Positions 15,411-24,168 of a stretch of DNA of 64,000 nt are shown here, piece by piece. The notes beneath the pieces are model-generated. The model made no database searches and was not told where the DNA came from. It worked only from the letters and a program-made list of their open reading frames with translations. A program made the translations under genes and the position numbers. Every line of letters starts with the position of its first letter. Within the stretch, counting starts at the first letter, position 1. The DNA is from Pseudobacter sp. (GTDB taxonomy: Bacteria; Bacteroidota; Bacteroidia; Chitinophagales; Chitinophagaceae). The stretch is from positions 248,001 to 312,000 of the forward strand of contig JAFIGX010000003.1 of the NCBI GenBank assembly GCA_017849455.1, given 5' to 3'.

Positions 15411-16337
15411 TTATTGAGTAATTGTTTTCGGTGATGATTGATTCATTTTATAGTCAACGATCGTTATGATCAATGTGCCCACCAGCACCAGGATGCCGCC
15501 AACGATTGCCTGGCTGCCCAAAGCTTCTCCCAGCCAGATGGCCGCAACCGGAAGCCCCATGAACGTGATGAGATAATTCGATAAAGCCACCTGCATGGCA
15601 TCGAGTATTTTCAACGCCCTGAAGAAAAGGATCATGGAAAGAAAGTTGTGGAAGAGGGTCAACAGGGTCAGTCCGGTCCATGTTTGTGGGGTGAAGGAGG
15701 ATAGACGGGCAAAAGTTCCCGGCTCATAATATATTACCAGTGGAGTAAGCAGGAGGATCATGGCCACGTACGTGTAAAATACAAGTTCCATTTCCGTGTA
15801 CCGCTCTGCAATTTTTTTTATGCCTACATTATAATAGGCATTGCCTACGATGGCCAGGAAGATGAGCAGGTTGCCTATCGCATATTTCGATCCGAAGTCC
15901 ATTTGTTGTATGTCGCCCGTTGAGCAGAGAATAACACCTGCAATGGCGATCAGGAAACTCAGCCAGCGTACCCTGTTCATTTTTTCTTTGAGGACCAGGA
16001 AGGCAAAGAAGGCAGTGATCACCGGCAAACTCAAAGTGATGATCGCTGCATTGCTGGCCAGTGAATACTGTGTGCCCCATGTCATCAATACCTGCGCGGG
16101 AAAGGCGCCGAGCAATGCGAGTTGTATAAATACCAGGATATCCTTTAACCGCTTTCCACTCCTTTTGAAATCCCTCCATGCGAAAGGGGCGAGTAATACA
16201 GTGGCCAGCAGCATAGGGCCCCATACCGTAAAGTAAGGCCCCACCTGGTCCTGTGTGAGCTTGATACAGGTAAACTGCAGCGCCCACATCATATTGCAGA
16301 TGATCAGTAATGCCCAGGATATGATCGTTCTTCTCAT
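15411..16337 (-). CDS. EamA/DMT-family transporter
   Basis: This 308-aa protein has ten hydrophobic helices in two EamA repeats. The first opens MRRTIISWALLIICNMMWAL with the characteristic (A/M)W; the second repeat begins near residue 155. DMT transporters move small metabolites across the inner membrane. It overlaps the upstream enolase-superfamily gene by 4 bp (ATGA), so it is translated with the catabolic enzymes and probably carries the pathway's substrate or exports a by-product. Confidence 0.88.
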   Translation of the reverse strand: MRRTIISWALLIICNMMWALQFTCIKLTQDQVGPYFTVWGPMLLATVLLAPFAWRDFKRSGKRLKDILVFIQLALLGAFPAQVLMTWGTQYSLASNAAIITLSLPVITAFFAFLVLKEKMNRVRWLSFLIAIAGVILCSTGDIQQMDFGSKYAIGNLLIFLAIVGNAYYNVGIKKIAERYTEMELVFYTYVAMILLLTPLVIYYEPGTFARLSSFTPQTWTGLTLLTLFHNFLSMILFFRALKILDAMQVALSNYLITFMGLPVAAIWLGEALGSQAIVGGILVLVGTLIITIVDYKMNQSSPKTITQ

Positions 16338-17479
16338 GCGATTATCTCCAGGTGCTTTCCCGTTCCGTATTTTTCAAGCGCATGCCGGTCCAGCACCACA
16401 CCCAATCCGTCACCCTGCGGCACATAGGCGAAACCATTTTCAAACGGGATGGGTTGCTCGAGCAGGTCGTCTTCGCGCACCAGTTCACCGAAAAGGTCCG
16501 AAGGAATGGTACAATTGATGCTGGCCGCTGCTATATGCAACGCCATGGCCTCCAGGATCCCGAGGTCCACTTCCGAGCCACGCCAGCATTGCTTTCCTTC
16601 AAGGTGTGCTATTTCGGCCAGCAGCACCGAGTTATAGGCCGAACCGTTGAAGTTGTACCCATCCGATGCGTCCGCTTTTACGAAAGCGATGATATCCCTG
16701 ATATCCTGGGTATAGGGCAATGAAATATGCCGGTAGAGAGGTATGCCCAGGTGCTGTTTCAAATATTGAAATCCTTTTATATCGCTATGCAGGACCGGGT
16801 CTTCGAGCCCAAGCATGATCTCTTTCTCAACGCCTTCCATCAGGCGAAGCGTTGTTTCCACATCAGTCCATCGCTGATTGGGATCCAGGATTATTTTGAT
16901 CCCATCACCACATTTCTTTTTTATTTCTTCCGTCCATAGCCGCACAGGGTCCTCATCAGAGCATTTGAACTTGAAAGCCTTGTGGCCTTTCTGCATGGCT
17001 TCATACGCTTTCTGCGCGGCATCTTCCGGAGTTCTTCTGCCGGTCCAGCCCAGGCATTCGATCCTATTGCGGTATGCTCCACCCAAAAGCTGATAGACGG
17101 GCGCCTGCAGCAGCTTTCCGACCAGGTCGAGTATTGCCGTTTCAAAAGCTTCGTATATCCGCTGATCGTTCAACGGCAACCTTCTCCAGTTCTGCTTCAG
17201 TATATCTTTTCCTGCAAAAGTTTTTACAGATCCTTCGATCAACGATGCAGAAGCACTGCGATAAGTTTCACCGATCCCTGTTAATCCGTTCCGTAATTTT
17301 ATCTCGATGATCCATTTGGATTGATTGGCAAATTCAGTCCAACTGGCGCCTGTCAGGAATTTTTTGGCAAATGCAGTATCCTTGTCGAATACCGATCCGG
17401 AGTTGAGGCTGTCCGGTTTTGCAGGCACGATCACTTCAGTGGCCCTGATAAATTGGATCTCCGTTTCTTTTTTGCTCAT
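16334..17479 (-). CDS. Enolase-superfamily (mandelate racemase/muconate-lactonizing-like) protein with altered active site
   Basis: In this 381-aa protein the N-terminal capping domain is followed by a barrel with KxK (KFK) at strand 2, ligand D in LDPNQRW and ligand E in LEDPV. The third metal ligand, normally the acidic residue in IPIAxDES, aligns with IPLYRHIS, giving His. The downstream Lys of the AxDxxNxK motif aligns with Asn (DGYNFN). It would act on an alpha-carboxylate proton of a sugar acid if active. The gene overlaps neighbours by 4 bp on both sides. Dehydratase or epimerase cannot be decided. Confidence 0.82.
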   Translation of the reverse strand: MSKKETEIQFIRATEVIVPAKPDSLNSGSVFDKDTAFAKKFLTGASWTEFANQSKWIIEIKLRNGLTGIGETYRSASASLIEGSVKTFAGKDILKQNWRRLPLNDQRIYEAFETAILDLVGKLLQAPVYQLLGGAYRNRIECLGWTGRRTPEDAAQKAYEAMQKGHKAFKFKCSDEDPVRLWTEEIKKKCGDGIKIILDPNQRWTDVETTLRLMEGVEKEIMLGLEDPVLHSDIKGFQYLKQHLGIPLYRHISLPYTQDIRDIIAFVKADASDGYNFNGSAYNSVLLAEIAHLEGKQCWRGSEVDLGILEAMALHIAAASINCTIPSDLFGELVREDDLLEQPIPFENGFAYVPQGDGLGVVLDRHALEKYGTGKHLEIIA

Positions 17480-18432
17480 AGATCGCCTATGTTTTGAGGG
17501 TACTTTTCAGATAGATTTCTGATCTCATAAGTAAATTCAACGAATAGTTTTTCCCATTTCTCCGCCGTTGCTTCGGTATATGGATAAAAGCCCTGCGCAT
17601 TGCTTACTCCTTTGGCGCCGGAGGCCACCAACTGCTCCATGAAGGCAGGTGCTTTGGTCGAGTTGTCGAGCTCCGGGAATAATCCCTCCATTACATGCAG
17701 GTAGGCGGGTATCCCGGTAAGGTCCATGAACCTGAAAGGCCCTGCGAAGGTGATCCAGTAGCCAAAATCATTTCTGCAGGCCCTGTCGATATCCGCATAG
17801 CTGGCATATCCATTTTCCACGAGGTTGAATGCTTCCCGCATCATGGCATACATAAGGCGGTTGCTGATGAACCCGCGGATATCTTTTTTCACCAGTGAAG
17901 GCTCTTTGCCCCATCCTTCGGCCAATGTCATTACCTTTTCGGCATTCCTGATATCCGATCCTTTCCCGCAGATCACTTCCAGGAAACGGAGCACATGGGC
18001 CGGCTCGCCCCAGTGCACACCCAGGATGCGTTCCGGGTGTTGTAGCCCATCCTGCAACATGGATACGGGAATGGCCGATGTATTGCTTCCGATGATGGCA
18101 TCGGGCAATAAGACCGTTTCGAGTTCCCTGAAGAGCTGTTTCTTGATGCCGATGTGCTCGACGATCGATTCGATGACCAGTTCATGGCCTGCCAGTGTGG
18201 AGATATTATCAGTGATGGTTAACCGAAGTATAATTTTTTCAGGCGGCTCTTTCAACCGCCCTTCTTCCTTCAATTGCTGCAGGAATTTCAAAATGCGTTC
18301 TCTTGCCGCATCTGCTTTTTCCATCTGCTTCACCAAAGAAGTGACCTCATGCCCGGCCGATAAAAGACAGGTGGCAATACTGCTGCCCATCAATCCAAGC
18401 CCAACTGTCCCGATCCGTATTTTCCCACTCAT
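17476..18432 (-). CDS. 3-hydroxyacyl-CoA dehydrogenase-family oxidoreductase
   Basis: In this 318-aa protein the NAD-binding motif GLGLMGSS (residues ~11-18) opens a Rossmann domain. IGSNTSAIPVS is the conserved serine/asparagine stretch, and GVHWGEP takes the place of the catalytic GxHFFNP, keeping the His but changing the rest. ISNRLMYAMMREAFNLVE starts the C-terminal helical domain. In a sugar-acid operon a 3-dehydrogenase on an aldonate (gulonate 3-dehydrogenase-like) is more plausible than beta-oxidation. It is coupled by a 4-bp overlap to the enolase-family gene. Confidence 0.85.
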   Translation of the reverse strand: MSGKIRIGTVGLGLMGSSIATCLLSAGHEVTSLVKQMEKADAARERILKFLQQLKEEGRLKEPPEKIILRLTITDNISTLAGHELVIESIVEHIGIKKQLFRELETVLLPDAIIGSNTSAIPVSMLQDGLQHPERILGVHWGEPAHVLRFLEVICGKGSDIRNAEKVMTLAEGWGKEPSLVKKDIRGFISNRLMYAMMREAFNLVENGYASYADIDRACRNDFGYWITFAGPFRFMDLTGIPAYLHVMEGLFPELDNSTKAPAFMEQLVASGAKGVSNAQGFYPYTEATAEKWEKLFVEFTYEIRNLSEKYPQNIGDL

Positions 18433-18460
18433 ATTTTGATTGCTTTTAGCTTACCCGCTT

Positions 18461-18847
18461 TTACTTTTCCTTTATTCTTGCGATGGCATCGATCTCTACT
18501 TTTATTCCATCGCAGAGAACTGATTGAACGGTCGTTCTGGCCGGCAGTACGCCACTGAAAAAGGAGGCGTATATTTTATTATACCTGTCGAATTTATTGA
18601 TGTCGGCGAGATGCACGGTACATTTCACGATATCGTTCATGGTCCCGCCGGCTGCTTCCACGATCTTTCGGATATGTGTGAGCGTATGAATGGTTTCCTC
18701 TTCGATAGTTCCGTGGACCACTTCGCCGGTGGCCATGTCTACCGGCCCCTGCCCGCTGATGAATAACCACCCGTCTATCAATACACCGGCAGAATAAGCT
18801 CCGGTCACGACGGTTTTATCTGGATGTTTTATTTCTATTTTATTCAT
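18461..18847 (-). CDS. RidA/YjgF-family enamine/imine deaminase
   Basis: This 128-aa protein has the normal family length. LFISGQGPVD and the active-site arginine in PARTTVQ (near residue 103) are present, as is the C-terminal KVEIDAIA. RidA proteins hydrolyse reactive enamine/imine intermediates to keto acids and ammonia. Its place directly after the creatininase-family gene (2-bp gap) and before a dehydrogenase suggests that the pathway releases an amine or imine. Confidence 0.92.
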   Translation of the reverse strand: MNKIEIKHPDKTVVTGAYSAGVLIDGWLFISGQGPVDMATGEVVHGTIEEETIHTLTHIRKIVEAAGGTMNDIVKCTVHLADINKFDRYNKIYASFFSGVLPARTTVQSVLCDGIKVEIDAIARIKEK

Positions 18848-18849
18848 AG

Positions 18850-19647
18850 TTATTTCGATAGTTTTTCGAGGAAAGGCCAGGTCCTGAATGAACGAATGAA
18901 ATTCACCAGCGCGTCCACGGCGTGTCCGAAAAGGTGCTGTCCTTTTTCTGCCGTTCCCAGTCGGGGTTCGCCGCTGCTTCCATTGCTGGAAATATAACCG
19001 GTCTGTTTCACGATGGTCACTCCTTTGTATGGCTCATCATCTTCCCACGGTATGAAACCATTGCTGGCTGGTCTTTTTGCACGTTCGATCTTCCCGGAAA
19101 ATACTTTCTCCGGATACAGGTGCAGCATCAGGCTGGTTTCATACTCGCAGGCATGGCTGAGGGCAGGAGTTTCCATGGGGGGAGCGCCGGAGAAGGATCT
19201 TCCAGCCAACTCCCAATAGGTTGTCAGAACGATATTCGGGTTCAGTGTTGGATCGTATTTGGCGCTAAGCAATGCCAAAGCCTGCCGCACAGGTGTAATG
19301 TTCCCGCCATGTCCATTCAGCAGAACGATCCGGCGAAACCCGTTTTGCAGAAATGATTCTGCCAATTCAATGACCACCTGTGTATAGGTGTCGGCCGAAA
19401 GGCTTATGGTGCCTGCAAATGAGAGATGATGATGGCTCGACCCGAATGAGAGGGTAGGACATAACAACACTTCATCACCCAGCAGCTCTTCTGCCTTTGA
19501 AGCCACCTGAGAAACGAGATCAGTATCCACAGAAACAGACAGGTGAGGGCCATGCTGCTCGATGGCGCCTAAAGGTAGCAGCACGACTTTGTCCCGCGAT
19601 AACTGATCAACCATCGATGTGCTCAACTTTACCAATTTCATGCACAA
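18850..19647 (-). CDS. Creatininase-family amidohydrolase
   Basis: This 265-aa member of the creatininase/MftE/ArfB family has LPLGAIEQHGPHL (metal ligands E and H), SVDTDLV (D), VLLNGHGGN (H) and HACEYETSLML (E). The zinc/manganese site therefore looks complete. The family cleaves cyclic amides, formamides or small peptides. It is the first gene of the minus-strand operon that runs to 13,658, and its start lies 287 bp from the divergent AraC gene. The real substrate is unknown; true creatinine degradation lacks its usual partner creatinase here. Confidence 0.88.
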   Translation of the reverse strand: MCMKLVKLSTSMVDQLSRDKVVLLPLGAIEQHGPHLSVSVDTDLVSQVASKAEELLGDEVLLCPTLSFGSSHHHLSFAGTISLSADTYTQVVIELAESFLQNGFRRIVLLNGHGGNITPVRQALALLSAKYDPTLNPNIVLTTYWELAGRSFSGAPPMETPALSHACEYETSLMLHLYPEKVFSGKIERAKRPASNGFIPWEDDEPYKGVTIVKQTGYISSNGSSGEPRLGTAEKGQHLFGHAVDALVNFIRSFRTWPFLEKLSK

Positions 19648-19934
19648 GGAGATTATAAGATGATAAAATTATAATTCGCCGGTGTTGAATTATTCCGTTT
19701 ATTAATTGAATATGTATACTTTATTAACACTGTATTATTTTTTTGGCAATACCCGGCCCGTACCGGGCAACATCTTGCCTCAGTAAGGACCAGACAACGC
19801 TGCATTGGTACACAATTGGCCCATTTTCATAGCCTGATCAGGAGAGGTAAATATATACCTAAGTGAAAACTTCTGACCATGTACTTTAAAAACAAATAAA
19901 TATTTAACTTAACCCTGCATTGTTAATTTAGTAT

Positions 19935-20807
19935 ATGAAACCCCAGTTACATAAACTTCCCGTATCGTCCGATGCTTCTTTCCTGTATAAAATGCTTGAC
20001 CTCGAATACTTCCCCAATCCCTGGCATTTTCATAAAGAGTTCGAACTGGTGTTGATAGATAGAAGCAGCGGCACCAGGTTCATCGGTGACAATGTTTGCC
20101 GCTTCGAGGATGGCGACCTTTGCATGATCGGTTCGAATATCCCGCATTTGTACAGGAACAGTGAAGAGTATTATGCCGGTAACAATGAGCTAAGAGCTAA
20201 GTCCGTCTTCATTCATTTCACCAAAGATTTTCTCGGGCATCATTTCTTCGACCTCCCTGAAATGAAGCTGGTGAACAGGCTGCTGGAAAGGTCTTCCCTG
20301 GCATTGGACATCTATGGAAAGACAAAAAAACTCATCATTGACAAGCTGCATGGCATGCAGGAGGAGGAGCCACCCCAAAGATTGATAAGCCTGCTGGAGA
20401 TCCTGATCGTACTATCACAAAGCAAAGAACTGACCCCGCTTCTGTCTACCGGTTTCTCCGCCAATACCAGCGGCGATTCGGACAAGATCAACCATGTTTT
20501 CCAGTTCATCATGAAGAACTATAAAGAAGAGATCTATGTTCAGGAGATCGCTTCCAAGCTCAATATGAGCGTTGCTGCATTTTCAAGGTATTTCAAGCAT
20601 CATACCCGCAAAACATTTTCAGATTATGTTACTGAGATCAGGATCGGACATGCCTGCAGGTTGTTGATGGAGAACAACCACAGTATCTCCGAGATCAGCT
20701 ACCAGAGCGGGTTCGATAATCTTTCGAATTTTTACCGGCATTTCAAGAGAATTGTAGGCATCATACCGAAAGATTACAGGAGCCGGTTTTTGAAGACCAG
20801 CCTGTAA
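19935..20807 (+). CDS. AraC-family transcriptional regulator
   Basis: This 290-aa protein has an N-terminal cupin-like sensing half (WHFHKEFELVLI, residues ~28-39) and a C-terminal double HTH of ~100 residues. The HTH includes VQEIASKLNMSVAAFSRYFK and ISEISYQSGFDNLSNFYRHF, the AraC signature. It is divergent from the creatininase-led operon and is the obvious candidate regulator of it. The shared 287-bp intergenic DNA contains a small inverted repeat (GCCCG-TAC-CGGGC near 19,758-19,770). Confidence 0.92.
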   Translation: MKPQLHKLPVSSDASFLYKMLDLEYFPNPWHFHKEFELVLIDRSSGTRFIGDNVCRFEDGDLCMIGSNIPHLYRNSEEYYAGNNELRAKSVFIHFTKDFLGHHFFDLPEMKLVNRLLERSSLALDIYGKTKKLIIDKLHGMQEEEPPQRLISLLEILIVLSQSKELTPLLSTGFSANTSGDSDKINHVFQFIMKNYKEEIYVQEIASKLNMSVAAFSRYFKHHTRKTFSDYVTEIRIGHACRLLMENNHSISEISYQSGFDNLSNFYRHFKRIVGIIPKDYRSRFLKTSL

Positions 20808-20831
20808 TCTTTTACCGGTCCCAATGCAATA

Positions 20832-22061
20832 TCAGTTACCCTGTACTGCCCTGAACGAACGCACGATCTCCCCGTGTGTCCTCGATGCATTCGAAGGCAG
20901 GGGGAATTCATTATTGAATACGTGTTGATCTTTGTTCGGCAGAATGGTGATACGGCTTTCATCGATATTCCCATCTTTCCCGGTGATGGCTTTGAGGTTA
21001 AGGCCCAGTGCTTTTGCCAGGAACTTATAGACCGGCGCCCTCTTCGTGATACCGTAATCATGTTTGTCGTTTGGCAGGTAAACACTTTCTACATTCTCCC
21101 GTTTCCCATAAAAGCCATATACTTTTTGCAAATAAGGAAAGTCGGCGCCAGGCACCGATCTCGTCCAATCATCCCCGTCGGAGACCAGCATCAGTGGGCG
21201 GGGCGCTATCATGGCGGCTATTTCAGCATTATTCGTTTTATGTCCGTTACAGGTTTCATGGATAGGCAATCCACTCTCACAGGGGCAGCCTCCATCAAAA
21301 GAGGAAGACACCATCACTACCGGTACGCTCACGGCAACCCTGTCGTCCAATGCCGCCAGCAGGATCGTTTGAGTACCGCCTCCCGATGCGCCTGTTACAC
21401 CCACTCTTGATTTGTTGGCTCCCGGCAATGATAGCAGGAAATCCAGTGCCCTGATACTGTTCCATGTCTGAATCGATGCAGCAAATCCTGTTTCATGAAA
21501 TGCAGGGCTGCCGGTTTGCAGAATGGATTCACCCCACGCATACATATCGTAGTTCAACACGATGGCGCCCATCCTGGCAAGGCCCGCACAACGGTATTGC
21601 ATATCTGCCCTGTAACGGCCGCTGTCTTTCGAAATGGAAGGATCTTCTTCATTGAAGAAATGACCATGCGGGTTCAATATTACCGGGAAAGGGCCTTTCC
21701 CTTTGGCCGGTCTGTACAAGGTGCCGGTAACATAATAGCCGGGTATACTTTCGAAAGCTACATTCTCCACGGTGTACCCATCCATTGTTTTCTTTGGCCT
21801 GAAAATGGGATTCAATGGTGTTCTTCCCGCTGTGCCTGAGATCCCCAGTGCGTGTGCAATGCAACTACGCAATTCATTCTTCCTTTTGTTGAACGCACCG
21901 GCATCAGGATAGGCAGCGAGCAATTCATCTAAATGTTTTTTCCCTTCTCCTTCTGTGCGCCGGTAGTGTTCATTTTGTACATCCATCGGCGATTGCGCCC
22001 AGCCCATAAAGGGTATGATCATGAGCGCTATGAATATGGCCGCCAGAAATATCTTTTGCAT
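20832..22061 (-). CDS. Secreted alpha/beta-hydrolase (acetyl xylan esterase/DLH-like)
   Basis: In this 409-aa protein a signal peptide (residues 1-22, ending GWAQS) precedes an alpha/beta-hydrolase. Seen are NPHGHFF (oxyanion region), the nucleophile elbow GVTGASGGG, APRPLMLVSDGDDW (acid strand) and LPNDKHDYG (catalytic His). It is probably a periplasmic carbohydrate esterase working with the DUF4091 glycosidase upstream. A short pseudogene stub separates the two. It converges on the AraC gene 24 bp away. Confidence 0.85.
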   Translation of the reverse strand: MQKIFLAAIFIALMIIPFMGWAQSPMDVQNEHYRRTEGEGKKHLDELLAAYPDAGAFNKRKNELRSCIAHALGISGTAGRTPLNPIFRPKKTMDGYTVENVAFESIPGYYVTGTLYRPAKGKGPFPVILNPHGHFFNEEDPSISKDSGRYRADMQYRCAGLARMGAIVLNYDMYAWGESILQTGSPAFHETGFAASIQTWNSIRALDFLLSLPGANKSRVGVTGASGGGTQTILLAALDDRVAVSVPVVMVSSSFDGGCPCESGLPIHETCNGHKTNNAEIAAMIAPRPLMLVSDGDDWTRSVPGADFPYLQKVYGFYGKRENVESVYLPNDKHDYGITKRAPVYKFLAKALGLNLKAITGKDGNIDESRITILPNKDQHVFNNEFPLPSNASRTHGEIVRSFRAVQGN

Positions 22062-22112
22062 GGTATGGAGATTTAATTATTTTTCGGAGCACTGAGCACG
22101 AACACCTGGCTT

Positions 22113-22220
22113 TCATGCGGCTTCGCCACCGCCTATGGTCCATAATATATCGAATCTCTGCAGCGCGTCTACGCTTGCCAGTCGTCTGGAGCCGGCTCCT
22201 GCATTGAGATCCCCGTTCAT
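22113..22220 (-). pseudogene. N-terminal stub of a DUF5009/HgsNAT-like acyltransferase
   Basis: A 35-codon frame reads SRRLASVDALQRFDILWTIG then GGE and stops. This matches the opening of heparan-alpha-glucosaminide N-acetyltransferase-like membrane proteins (RLxSLDxLRGFDMFWIIGG). The remaining ~350 residues are absent and the esterase follows. It looks like a gene lost by deletion between the glycosidase and the esterase. The rest of the 257-bp gap is featureless. Confidence 0.65.
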
Positions 22221-22318
22221 TTTGTCTTAAAATATTAATTTGAAAGAAGATCGATATAATCACTATCCACCGCATTTTCATGATGCCGGCATTTTCATTT
22301 TAAATAGGATCGATGCTG

Positions 22319-24085
22319 TTAGTTCTCTGCACTCAACCGGTTCAATAATTCCCTGCCTTTCCTGATCATTTCCGCGGCAGGAATGGTCTTTAACCTTTCC
22401 AGTTGGAATTCCGACAGCAGCGTATCCAGTTCCCCGATGCTGGCTGCTTTTCCTTTACCGGCGAGCTTCTCCCGTAGTATCCTGATCTTCTCGAAGTCCT
22501 GCACCCCTTCTACCAGTTTTTCAAAGCGCATAGAGGTGCGCGGGCCCGGATAGAACTGGAACAGCTCACCTGCCGGGTATCGCCTCCAGCGGGTATCATG
22601 CAATGGATCGGCGACCCAGGTATTATAGGCCCAGAACAAATAACCGGTCAGGCCCCTGGCGGCCGCATACCAGGCCAGCCAGGCATTTTCAGCCGGGGGC
22701 GACATCGTGTAGCTATTAGGGTATTCTTCCACACAGGCAGTATAAAATGTCGTTGGCTTTCCCGCTGCCTTACGCTGTTTCAATATTGCTTCGTCGAAGT
22801 TCAGATAGGAGGCTAGACAATAATCATAAATATCATTGGCTATTTCAGGATGGTAACTATCTCCTGCCAGCGCTATCTTCCAGCCGGGATCTATCCTCTT
22901 CAATAATGCGATCACCTCCTGCATGCTTTCAACAGGCCGCTCATCCATGGCGATGGCCGTTTTATGGAACCAGCCTTTATTTTTCAGGAACTGAGTGAAC
23001 GCTTTCAACATCGGCTCCCAGAATGCAGTGTATTCGGCAGACCCCGGCTTCAGGGTATCTGTTTTATTCCGGCCGGTGGCTTCATCATAATAGATAAAGC
23101 CCAGATCCCAGGTGATCATGGTGTAACAATTGATCCGCTGCGTAATGCCGCAACTCATCACGAACGACACATATTTCTCGAACAAGCTGAAATCATACGT
23201 CCATCCGCCATCTTTTTTCCTTGTCCATTTCACCAGGGAAGGGTCATCGAAATGTACATGGTCTAACCCCCAGGGTTGCTCGATGATATTGGCGGAGATC
23301 ACTTTCTGTCCGGCCCCGGCCAGGTAAGTATAGTATTCTTTCATCAGTCTGAAATGCTCTTCACTCCACAAGGGCACGTTGTGGACCCGTGCTATGGGGG
23401 CCGGGTATTGCCAGAGATCGAGGTCATATTTCCATTCAGCAGCCGGAGGCAATACCTGTTCCAGCACGTTCAGGGAGATTTTCAGTGCGAATCTTTTATC
23501 CGCATTGACAGTAACGACACCAGTGTATTTCCCGGCCTGAATATCCCCGGGCACTTCAATGCTCAGCCAAACCGGCTGAACGGTATTGGCCGCAACAGGG
23601 ACCTTATCGATGATATCTATCGGGTCAGCCACCAGTGAAGAATCATATCTCGATGTGGAGACCTGCGAGCAACCATCCTTAAATGGATCAGCCATTACAT
23701 ACCGGACAAATCCTGCCTTACAATTTTTTGCGGCAATGCGTTTACCATTGGCGGCAATAAGGTCAGATACCTGCAGACTGACGGCAGGAAGCGATCTTTT
23801 GCTCCATACCAATATCTGTGTATGGACCTTTTCCCCTTTCCAGGCAGTTGCTTCCCATGTTGTTTGTACAGAGATGGCCGGAGGTTTTTCTTTGGAATAT
23901 TTTTCATTGTCGCTGGCGAAGCTGACATCGACATTATTCCGGAGTTTCGCCCACGCTGCCCGGTCTGTTTTCGCCGGGTTGGGCAACTCCCTGTAATACT
24001 GCGCCCCGGGCCTGCTATAGCTAAGGTCCTGCGCGATCGAAGGGATGGCCATCAGGCACGCCAAAAGAACAACAACATATTTCAT
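22319..24085 (-). CDS. Secreted DUF4091 (GH123-like) glycoside hydrolase
   Basis: This 588-aa protein has a signal peptide (residues 1-18, ending SIAQ), an N-terminal beta-sandwich (~80-210) and a barrel. The barrel has TAIAMDERPVESM, whose adjacent D-E pair matches the catalytic Asp-Glu of GH123 beta-N-acetylgalactosaminidases. The late aromatic motif GYLFWAYNTW is typical of DUF4091. Its place in a SusC/SusD locus supports glycan breakdown in the periplasm or at the surface. The true sugar specificity is open. Confidence 0.85.
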   Translation of the reverse strand: MKYVVVLLACLMAIPSIAQDLSYSRPGAQYYRELPNPAKTDRAAWAKLRNNVDVSFASDNEKYSKEKPPAISVQTTWEATAWKGEKVHTQILVWSKRSLPAVSLQVSDLIAANGKRIAAKNCKAGFVRYVMADPFKDGCSQVSTSRYDSSLVADPIDIIDKVPVAANTVQPVWLSIEVPGDIQAGKYTGVVTVNADKRFALKISLNVLEQVLPPAAEWKYDLDLWQYPAPIARVHNVPLWSEEHFRLMKEYYTYLAGAGQKVISANIIEQPWGLDHVHFDDPSLVKWTRKKDGGWTYDFSLFEKYVSFVMSCGITQRINCYTMITWDLGFIYYDEATGRNKTDTLKPGSAEYTAFWEPMLKAFTQFLKNKGWFHKTAIAMDERPVESMQEVIALLKRIDPGWKIALAGDSYHPEIANDIYDYCLASYLNFDEAILKQRKAAGKPTTFYTACVEEYPNSYTMSPPAENAWLAWYAAARGLTGYLFWAYNTWVADPLHDTRWRRYPAGELFQFYPGPRTSMRFEKLVEGVQDFEKIRILREKLAGKGKAASIGELDTLLSEFQLERLKTIPAAEMIRKGRELLNRLSAEN

Positions 24086-24168
24086 ACATGGAGGGATTTA
24101 ATGCAATCGTTCAGCAGACTGAATTTCCTTTCATTAAAAATAGGATTTGCTGCAAGCCAGAGTTCTGC

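Noticed and set aside
18850-19647. Creatinine degradation locus
   Set aside because: Only the creatininase family is represented; no creatinase, sarcosine oxidase or related gene occurs, and the operon partners are sugar-acid enzymes.
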